Source of the DNA: Bugulina stolonifera
Lineage: Eukaryota > Bryozoa > Gymnolaemata > Cheilostomatida > Bugulidae
DNA length: 64,000 nucleotides
Reading direction: 5' to 3'
Assembly (NCBI GenBank): GCA_935421135.1
Contig: OW285197.1
Coordinates: 992,001-1,056,000, forward strand
A program made the position numbers and the translations under genes. Shown here piece after piece: positions 36,501-48,500 of the stretch. The notes beneath the pieces are model-generated. The model ran no database searches. It was not told the DNA's origin and saw only the letters and a program-made list of their open reading frames with translations. Within the stretch, counting starts at the first letter, position 1; each line of letters starts with the position of its first letter.

Positions 36501-39500
36501 GATTTTGTCTATATTGTGCAGTTACCTTAATGATCTTTTCTATTTATTAATTTGATTGTTACTGCCACGTTTCAAGTGATCGTAATCCACAAGCTTTAAT
36601 GTTAACAAGAACTAATATTATGCACTCATGGTTATTTGCAATTAGCCGAGTAGAGTTAGCTTGTTCCAAGATATCATTATTTTGAATTCCAAGATTACTC
36701 ATTTATTGTATGTTAAACATTTTTATGTGTTTGCAGTCATAGTCAATTGAAAATACACGCGGCTCAAAATTTATACTTTATAGACTATTGTATTCGATTT
36801 AACATGTATTTTGTGCTATTTTTCTTATCTTTCCCAGTCTTTAGGGAGGGTTTATTTTACTAGATGAAACCGCAATTTTCCATTTGTAAATACATGTAAG
36901 TGCTGTTGTTATGAACATTAATTTACTGATTATCTACCAATACAAACTCTAGAAAAATTTTATTGCCCTCTACGTTTTATGACACTGAGCTATAATTGCA
37001 AGATTAATTTAGGCCTGTTAGTATACTTTTGGCAAAGTGCTGGAGACTAAAATCAATAGCCATGGAATCACGTGTACATTTGTATAAATCCGCCTGACTA
37101 TGATGCATGCACATTTCAACAAAAATGTTTGAAATGATTTGGTCTGTCGTACTCTCTGAAAATGTAATCGTCATTCTTAGTTATTAAATATGAGAACATC
37201 AAATGACTATTCAACTTCAATATCTTGAAACATTTATTGTTGATTTACGTTATCTGTTTATAACAAAATACAACAATGAAAACAGCGGAAACCAGGGTAA
37301 AATACATGTGTAAAGTATTGAACATGAACAGTGTATGTATAATATACATTGTGGGCAGAAGTCATAATGAGATACACAGTCCATGTAGGGCGCCAGCAGA
37401 AGTTTGTTTTCAATCGTAATCGTTCACCTTGAATGCCGAGGCACTATAACGCTTCACCTTTTATATAGTTACTTGATGAGGGAACCTCTTGGAGTACGGG
37501 TGAAATGTACATTTAGAACACTTCTTTTGCAATCCAATATGTATTATCTGCAATTCAAAATGTAGAGCATTTTATTAAAAAAAATGGTTGTGACCCTCAC
37601 CAAAATTATATTGCTATTCCAAAGAAAAAACATCAATGGTTGGGTTCAACTCCCACAACAGAATTTCCCACCCTGTTGAATAGCTGATGCCGGAGTACTA
37701 GTAATGATAACCAAGTTGATGTACATAACATATTACTGCTACAACACTTACCTATGCTTTTTCCAACACTGAAGATAAAGATGATATAGTGCAAGCTGTA
37801 GAATAGTTTGAATTTCCACGCCAGTGTCTGGTAGCATGGAATTGGTCTAGTTAGGTTCCCCTTCTTTCATACAGCTTTGGAATCTCACTGTGCTAAAAAA
37901 TAATGATAGCAATATAATATTTATGGCGCCAAACACAATTCTTTAACGTGGCTGCCCAATAGCAGAGCTAGTCGAGGGGCCTCCACGGCTCCTAGAGCTG
38001 GACATTATTATAGTTCGATATGGTACAGAAGGAAGACCTTCTTCGGAATTAAAACCTCCTAAATCGCATAGGTTGTCGGTTTTGTTAGCTAAAGCATGAT
38101 TGTGTATTTCACATTTTGCAAGAATAGACTGATGAAATCTACCTCACTGAGTTTATAAGTTTGTGCATAAATTTAATTCAAAAAGAAGGTTTTAGTGCTA
38201 TATTGTAATGAGCCTTATCGCTACATAAAAAATTATAAACACCTACCAGCAGAAAGAACTGGATGTAGAAATTGAGGTTGGCATTCGATTTACAAATTCT
38301 TCATCAAAGGTGAGTGTGCGTTTTTACCCTGCTCACCAGATCATTCTTTCCTTTCAGCAAACAATCAAATGCAACTATGTCTTTATCGATGTCAGGAAAG
38401 TTACTTGCTGACAGCATTGGAACTAGTCTGTAATCAACACAGTGAGTACATCGTAAGATACAAATACAATAAAAACATAAAACTCTTTAGAAATGAAGCG
38501 TGGCTGTTTTAATCGAAAAGAAATTTTGACCATGTGGACATAAATAAAAGTACACTAGGTTAGCTCAGCTGCATTAGAGAGGTGAATTTGTGTCTAGTGA
38601 AGTTAGTATCAGTCCCACCAACTTTTTAGATTTAGCCGAGGGGGGGGGGTTAAAAGAGTGAATAAACTAAATACAGTAATTCAAATATCTTGAATAGACC
38701 AGATCAGTCAATTGATTATTTTAGAAATAAATTTATGATGGAATTATTGTTTGTATTTACATTCAAATTTTGCTTGGCTAAATGAATCAACTAACTATAT
38801 TTTCGCAGAATATGTGTATTGTAAATTGTATTTGAATATGCATATTGTAGATGTAAAGACTTATTTTAAATTTAATGATTTAATACAACAATTACAATAC
38901 AATAACTTCACATTTTTGTAAAGTTCATTGTCAAAACTCAATTGAATATTATATTCAATATTAAAATTTAGTTTCACGGTATTGTAATATAAATATGTTA
39001 AAATCATAATCACTTAGATTATTATAATTATATCACATCATATAGCCCAACTAATGTTGTAATAATATGAAATATAATAATCATATGACTTACTTTTTGT
39101 GTTAAAAGTTATCCAATTTTATTAATCATTTATTTAATATTTAATTTCAAACTTAGTCATTTGTTTGTTTTTTAAACAAAATAAATAAAAAAGAGTACAT
39201 ATATTAAATGCTTACCATGCTGAGTATTGTGATGGCTGACAATCTGGCCATAAACTGAGCTCATGTTCTTCAGAAAATGAAATTTATGAAATAAAAATCC
39301 AACTTTCGAATGCCATTCTTAGCGTTTCTGTGTACTATGAATTTTCAACTCAAACCATAGACATGAACGGAGATAGATAGTACAGTATCTTGGTACTTGC
39401 AATAACTCAAAGTGGTATATACCCCTTTGCAATAACTCTGTGATCAATTGTATTGTAAACAAAATACCACGTGCAGACCGCTAGCATGGTCATGTGACTT

Positions 39501-42500
39501 TGGTTTGTTTATAAAATTTGATATTAGTATGATAATCCATAGTTTCGAATAAACAATGGCAGCTATAAAAATAAAACTTTTTTCGAGAGTGTAATATAAA
39601 TTGAAAGGTGCATGGTTGCAAGTAGTATATGCCCATGGATTATTTTTGCATATTTCAGGCTACTTTTGAAAATATTTGCAAAAAACTAAACCTCTCTCTA
39701 TACAACTTATATAAAAAAAGTGCCGTTTAGGGTGTCTTCATCAAAAATTCGTCCTAGGGCAGCACTTTAGCGCATCGCGCGATGCATCATGGGAAGGAGA
39801 AATATGTTGAGAGCACAACTCTGAAACACATGACTTTGCTGCTGCCTCCATTTTGACACAAAACTAGATTTGCTGAGCAGGGTAATTAGTGAGAGGGATC
39901 CTTTAATTGTAATTTATTTATTATAAAATAGATTTCATTATTAGATATAGCCGATCAACTGGAGCAAGTTTGATTCTGCGTGTAAATAGATTCTGGTGGA
40001 TTGAGCACAATTTTCACTCTGTAAAGTGTAGACATGTGTTCTAAGTGCAAATTTATAAAGTAATAATTTTAATTGAAGATACTTTCAAGCAGTTTATATT
40101 GAGCTATTTGAAAGCTTAGTATGTTTATTTACCATTTGGATAAAAATAGCTACATGTAGCTTAGAAACTTTTATAAATTTTAATATTCTTTAAATCTTGA
40201 CACAAAGTTACCAAGTAGAATATCGCACACCGGAAGTCAGTAGCAATATATATCTACATGCAAGTTTTTTATACGTCAGCCTCCTTCTCTTCTCTGTATA
40301 CTGTAGTAAACTGACCTACTGTATACTGTACAAAACTAACCTACTGTATACTGTACTAAACTAACCTACTGTATACTGTACTAAACTAACCTACTGTATA
40401 CTGTACTAAACTAACCTACTGTATACTGTACTAAACTAACCTACTGTATACTGTACTAAACTGACCTACTGTATACTGTGCTAAACTGACCTAATGTACG
40501 GTACGACATGTAATGTGTACATGTAGCATGTGACATGTAACACGTAACATGACGGTACGACTCACCCAGCCAGAACTCTCCATCTCTATTAACTTCGCCG
40601 AATCCCTCCTTGTACTCGGTCCAGTTTCTATTGAAGCTAAGTTTACCTACAACATTCCAGTGTGCTTTCTATGTCTATGCTTATGCATGTACATAGTATA
40701 TCTGTACACACGATAGCGGATGCTCACAATAGTACAGGGTTCCCAACCTCGGGTACATGTACCCCTAGATTTAGGGGATACAATACAAGTTATCAACTTA
40801 ATACATCTTTGACAGTGATTTTCGATTACAGACTATCAAGCTATTGACATTCAGTCTCCAATGTATAAACAGTTGGAGTTGAGCTAAACCAGTGAGAAAA
40901 CCATAAAAATTTACAACCTAAGACAGTTGCATATTAGCTACTTATCATTAAACGATTTAATAAATAATCACGTTATACCATACTGCATATACCTGTATTT
41001 AGCTGTTTAGATGACACATGCACACAAGTAATATCAAACCAACATTATCTAGGCTATATTCTTCGGTTTTACTAAGGGGTAGGCCTACATTGTTTGCCAC
41101 ATGACTGCCAAAGGGTACCTAAGCAAAAAAAGTTGGGAACCCCTGCAATAGTACATATTACAATAGCACATACGATAATACATACAATAAAACACACGAT
41201 AATACATACAATAGCATGCATATGCCACATTACTAACATAGCAGCTCACCCGTATGCCGTTGTTGTAGTACTGTCCAACCCCTCTCTCTCATCGTATCAA
41301 TCCCACAATACACTTGTACAGCAGGGTGGGCCTTGTCAGGTTTAATCAGTTTAATACCAGAGCTACGGACACCTCTCGAGTACACATCATCACAGTCTGT
41401 GGGTAAGCATAGTAGAAGAACTAAGGCTAGTAGTACTCAAGTAACTAAGGCTATATATATATGCTATAAATGTATAACATAATAATAACTGTATCAACTC
41501 TGGTAGAGATGGTCTATTCAAGTGAGAGAAGGAAACAGCTGCAGATACCACAATGCTGCCGATGAACCAGAAATATTCTACATTTCATTCTACAAGAAGA
41601 GTTTAAGACCATCATCTTAATTCTCACTGGCTGTTGATCAACAAACCAAGTCATGAACAGCAAACACACCTCGCGTAGATATCATAGTAGAATGGCATAA
41701 TCCGAGGAGTCCACACTATGAATTAGCAATGATCTCTAGCCTTGACTAAAGTGTACATACCTCTAGGTAGAACATTGATCATCATCTGCACCTCGCTGTA
41801 CATGAACTCTAGACCAGGTAGTCGGTCACTGAACCTTGTCCACTCACTCTTCATATTTGCAAGAGAAGAGGTCAGTGTGCCCACAGACTCTCCCACAGAG
41901 TTGAGTCGGGCATTCAGTGTTTCTGTATAATATACAATACTGAACACCGGTTGTCTACCTCACAGATAAGAGAAGTAAAGATTACTAATTGATGAAATAC
42001 CAATGAGGAGAATGTTTGCTAATGATAGTATTATTGTACAGGCTGAGACTAGTCGCAATAAAATCCTAGAGTTCACTTAACAAACTGGTTAATCTAGTCT
42101 AGCCAATCAGAGTGAAGTTTACGCTATCCTAGTCTAGCCAATCATAACTCACCATGATTGGTCTGCTGTGTGTTAATGTTAGTCTCTATAACCTCCAGCT
42201 GGTCCTCCATCTCCATCAGTCTGATACTCAGTCTCAGCTCTTCATTAGTTTTCTGGTATCTTTTGACCTCTTCAGTTAGATACTTCACCTCAACCTACAC
42301 ACACCAGAGTACTCTACATAAGAGGTCAATGTGAATATAATACTACAGAAAGAAATTAGCCAGTGCACAAGCTACTTGTATGTGTAGATTATATGTAGAC
42401 TGTGTACTAAAGCCGAGTGCTGCACTATATCTACTAGTGGAAGGTCACAGTAGTAACTACATTTATAATAGTCAGCTAATAATTACTTACAATGCATGTA

Positions 42501-45500
42501 GTTGTATTTAGTGGAATATCTGTGTACTCTACTCACATGTGCCAATCTATTGTCCAGGATTCTCATACGAGACCACAGCATGTCAGATCTCTCCTTGTTA
42601 GACACAACTTTCTCAGAGAGAGTACTAATATATAATATAGTATTTATAGTATATGTATATACATGTACTTGTATGCCCATAAAAGGATATACTGCATATG
42701 CCCATAAAAGGATATACTGCATATGCCCATAAAAGGATATACTGTTTAATAGACATGACCATAAAAGGATATACTGTATAATCTATGGGCACATAAGGAT
42801 ACGCTGTTATAATATATTATATGAATATGCAGATGTATCCGATATACTGCGTCAAACATATACTAACTATACTGTATACTTGACCCACACACCTGTGAGT
42901 GTTATTATATAACACACTCAATGATGCCAATGATCTCTCCAGATATATAAGCTCTTCTGCTGTACGATTGAGCTGAGACCCTAGTAGAGTTCTTTGCCCT
43001 TTAACAGCATCCTGCACTGTTGATACCTGAAGCATATACATGTACTTGATGTACTATTGTATATTATCATTATGTGCATAAGACCAATAACGTTACAGGA
43101 TACATGCAATGAGAATACTCTACATGTAGGTTTATAATTTGATACAATGTCATTCACCTTCATTGAGTTGAGTTGAATGAGCTGTAGAAGCTGAGATAGA
43201 TTGTCCTCCATCTGCTGAGCCAGTTTGTCTGTTAGATTCCCATTCTACAGTCATAGAGTCATATAATCATACAATCATATAGTCATATAGTAATATAATC
43301 ATACAATCATATATAGTCATACAATCATATAGTCATGTAATCATGAAATCATATACATGTAGTCATACCATCACATAATCATATAGTCATATAGTCATAC
43401 AATCATATACATGTAGTCATACCATCACATAATCATATAGTCATATAATCATAGAGCAAAGTACACATCAAACATTTGCTGCAGCAGTAAATAGCTCAGA
43501 GTGACAGAGTGATAGTAAACCACTGCCAGAACAGAATCAGCAACCACCAAGGTTAGCAAAGCCAAGCTCACCAAGTGGTATAGAAATTATAAACAACCAA
43601 CTAAAATAAAAGTATACATACATGTACATACATGTACATAGCGTACAGTGCTATATTAAATATACAGAACGATCTAACTGCGTGTACTAGTACACTAGCA
43701 AACTATACCTGATGGAGTTATCTACCCTCTACAAATAAAATGCTGTAGTTATTTTGTAGGAAACAACCATGATATAGATGGTGTAGAGGAGGCACACGAT
43801 ATACACCTTCTGAGAATTACATTAAGACAGTGTCAGAATGATCATCAACAGATGATAGTAGGCCTCAGCTGTATTTATAACACTACCTGCTAATACTTAG
43901 CAGGTAGTTGTTATGCTAGCAGTGAGTATGTACTAGGCCATTTTAGTTTTGCTGTCTTAGACAACTAGCTTCAAAATGGAAGAAAATACCAGGCCAAGTC
44001 AACTCCAATAAATAATTCAGAAAATCTAAATCATAATGGGACACTTTCTGCTTGTAGAGACATGCACACGTAGTATATCCATACTTGTATAGCACATTGT
44101 ATAGAGTATAGACATGTAATGTACATGCACACGTAGTATATCCATACTTGTATAGTATATTGTATAGAGTATAGACATGTAATGGACATGCACATGTAGT
44201 ATATCCATACTTGTATAGTATATTGTATAGAGTATAGACATGTAATGGACATGCACATGTAGTATATCCATACTTGTATAGTATATTGTATAGAGTATAG
44301 ACATGTAATGTACATGCACACGTAGTATATCCATACTTGTATAGTATATTGTATAGAGTATAGACATGTAATGGACATGCACATGTAGTATATCCATACT
44401 TGTATAGTATATTGTATAGAGTATAGACATGTAATGTACATGCACACGTAGTATATCCATACTTGTATAGTATATTGTATAGAGTATAGACATGTAATGT
44501 ACATGCACATGTAGTATATCCATACTTGTATAGCACATTGTATAGAGTATAGACATGTAATGTACATGCACACGTAGTATATCCATACTTGTATAGTATA
44601 TTGTATAGAGTATAGACATGTAATGGACATGCACATGTAGTATATCCATACTTGTATAGTATATTGTATAGAGTATAGACATGTAATGGACATGCACATG
44701 TAGTATATCCATACTTGTATAGTATATTGTATAGAGTATAGACATGTAATGTACATGCACACGTAGTATATCCATACTTGTATAGTATATTGTATAGAGT
44801 ATAGACATGTAATGGACATGCACATGTAGTATATCCATACTTGTATAGTATATTGTATAGAGTATAGACATGTAATGGACATGCACATGTAGTATATCCA
44901 TACTTGTATAGTATATTGTATAGAGTATAGACATGTAATGTACATGCACACGTAGTATATCCATACTTGTATAGTATATTGTATAGAGTATAGACATGTA
45001 ATGTACATGCACATGTTGTATATCCATACTGGTGACTTACCCGAGCTACAACTGACTTGAGCTGGTACAGCTGACCACTAAACCATGAAGTAGTATTTAT
45101 AAGAGACAGTATTGTATTGCCATCCCTTAGTCTAGCCTCACCCAGCTGTGATATGATAATACCATTGTTCAGTGAGTAGTTAGCCAGATATGATAACTCC
45201 CTGTTATACTTGGAGTGAGTGGTGTGCAGGTCAGTTAGACTGGTGTGTAATGTCTGTCAAACAATAATACAATTAATATACCAATATAACAGCAGAGTCG
45301 TAATACTATAAAACATCAATATAAGTTGTGGGTATAATAGGGCATCTACAGTGTATGATTACTCTATAACACTGTCCACTGTTACATGGCATGATATGTT
45401 CAGCTGATAGAATAATAAGGACAGGGGATTAGGATAGACAAATACCATGTAAAGTAGTTGAAGCCATGAGACTCACCTGTTCAACTCTGTTCCATTTATC

Positions 45501-48500
45501 AATGCTACTGAGCACCTGATTGGTTCGTTCCTCTATTTCCTGTACATCTGTTTCAGTGTACCGAGTGTCTACAATTTACGTGGAGAGGACAACTCATACT
45601 ATAATTATTATAGTAGTACTAATAGGTTACAATAAGTGTTACTATGTAACAACTATGTGTATACAAATAGCTGCTACAGAAACCACTAATAACTATTGGT
45701 GTAGAATACACTATGAGTGATATTGCAGCTCTGCAGTCCACATTCTATTTATTAGTAATAGATAGTCTCTTCGTGACCTCTTGGACCGAACTGGGTAGCA
45801 AATAAAAATCCAAAGATGGCCGACTGGCCTAGGCCCAAAGGGCTATTGGCCTGAGATTTTGCTTGATGGAGAAAACTATCCCCATTTCCTAGGGACACCA
45901 GGGTTCCGCGGCACACCAGGGTTTCTCGAGTGAAAATAAGAATTCTGGTTTTGGCCCAGGCCGGTATGTTCACGACCCTGTGACGGAATGGAACCAGAAA
46001 ATTTGTTTTAGCAAGTTGGCCTGTGCCTGAAATTTAGGCCGTGAAGACACTAGTTATGGTTAAACTGATATGTCTCTTGGCTAACTGCCAATCAGTGCAT
46101 ACTATTCGTTACTGCAAATACCAAAACCCTGATGATTGGTACAACACTTGCAGTGAATACAAAAGGACATGAGGGTAGCAACTACCTGTGATGTTATCTG
46201 GTACATGATGCTCCTGTTCTTTTACAGTATTTAGTGAGAGAGTAGTGTTCAGCCAAACCTTCTCAGATATAAGATGTTTTAGAACTGAAGCTAAGTTAGT
46301 CTGAAGATACTCTAAATCTGTCACCTGTATGCAACGAATTGGTACATGAATGTTAGAAGGTATTTACATACAGCAATTTAGTGTACTATATACTGTATGT
46401 ACATTGTAGCATATAACACCATACAACTATCATTTGGGTGGATAGTAGGTACGTACCCTGTTCTCTATGGCGTGCAGTTCTGAGGCTAATATGTTAGGCC
46501 TATTTGGGGACGTTCTACTTGTATTTGCATCATTAGTAGTAGCAGTACTAGTAGGGTTGGGTAGAGTAGCAGTACTAGTAGTAGTACTAGCGGTTGTAGT
46601 ATCCTCACTTGTACTAGTACTCTGTGAGTTTGCTGGACTGTAACACATCATAGCATGGTGTTATATATAAGCTGATAATATAATGAGTCATATATACATG
46701 TATACAGCGTCTGCTAGAAAGCAGTAGCTCAGTAAACAAAGTCACTGGTGCAATCCAGCCCAACATACTAGTAATGTAGTATACTTGTACATGTACATAG
46801 TATAATGAGTAATCTATTGTAGGGGTTGTGTACTACTGTATGTATATAATTGCACATAGGGAGGACAACTCAGGCGTGACAATGTATCACAGTACTACAA
46901 GTCATGTACTAAATAATTCACACCATAAGGAACTGAAGGGCTAGTAATCAGGTTTGAGGCACATAGGTTAGCAAAGCAGTAATTTAACAGGTAACCTGTC
47001 AGTAGGAGAGTTATGTCCATCAGTTTGGTGGCTAATGATAGCAGATTTGAGAGTGTATAGGTCACTAGTTGACCTGGTTTGTACATTCCTTAGCTCTGCT
47101 ATAGACCAGCTGTGATCTGCCAGCAGCTACAAGCACACACAAAGAGTGTCACTGCGTGAACTATTAGGTGGCACTGTGGTTACAGATGTGAACTATAGTG
47201 TTATATGGTCACTGTGGTGTATAAAATACACACTAAATAACACTATCTGGAGAGATAATATGGACAGGTTGGAGGTTAAATTGTTACAAGTAATAATTTC
47301 GAGGTATAACATCTACCACATACCAACTGTAATAGTCTATATTCTAGCAATATCTCAATGTGTTTACTTATTCAAACTTTAACAAGTTGTGTGGCTCCCT
47401 TGTTGTTCGGCACCTAACTTTCAGCTGCCTGTCACCAAGTGGTTACAGTTTGTCACCTACTCAATCACCTGATCATGCCTGTCAACGCTCATTTGCTGCT
47501 CATCTATTCTAGAGCTGAGTGTAGTAATCTGTGATTGGATGTTTGAGAGAAGCTGCTGCTGATTGGATAGTAGAGATTCTAAGCTTCGCAGAGTAGATAA
47601 CTCTGCATGATTCCTACAGTTTGATATTAACATGAGTACAGTCAGTATAGACTATGGACTGTGGGGTATTTATGCAATCGTATTGTTAGTATAACCTTGT
47701 GACGTCATAGCAATCTAATATCACAGCTATAACAAAGTGTGAGGGCATTTACCTGTGCTTAGCTGTAGGACTAGATGCTGAGTTGGTTGTTGTCTCAACA
47801 TGTTCCGGAGTTGTGTGCTCACCGCCTAAAGTATTCCACAATAGTATTCCCTCCCCACTTCCCTCCTCTATATCTAGCTTCTGTGACCCATGTGGAGCTA
47901 GATCTACATAAGCTTGTGCTGTACCGTAGCCTGTCTCCTCCCTACCACCATCACCACTAAAACACATGACATCATCACCACTAAACACATGACATCATCA
48001 CCACTAAACACATGACATCATCACCACTAAACACATGACAACATCATATGACTAAGGATGAGACAGTCAGTCTGCCGTCCTCCAGTCATGACCCAGGGTG
48101 GGGCAGGTATCTGATGACTTTTTACTCTATTTATATAGGTATTTCAATTGAGACTTGCTTCACAGACCAAAACATAAAACCTGTTAGGTGCAGTAAGTGG
48201 AGAAATTTAGATAGCCTTAGTTCTTTGTTTGTGGTTGAGGTTTGGGGTAAGGGAGGTCTACCAAGAAAACATAGAGAAGATAACTTCAGTTTTGGGGAAG
48301 AACGAAGGCTCTTCTAAATTTCTCCTATTTTTTAAACAAAAAATTACATCATTACATCAGTAACACTAAAACACACATTACACCATCCAAGTTAAATGGC
48401 AATGCAACTAATGACACTAATGAGTTCGTAAAATGATAAATACCATAGGCCATATTGGACTATTAATACTGAAGCACAACAATTCACAGTGAGCTGACGT

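Noticed and set aside
43943..45027. Frames of 197-333 codons on the minus strand
   Set aside because: They arise from a 63-bp satellite (multiple of three) inside an intron.
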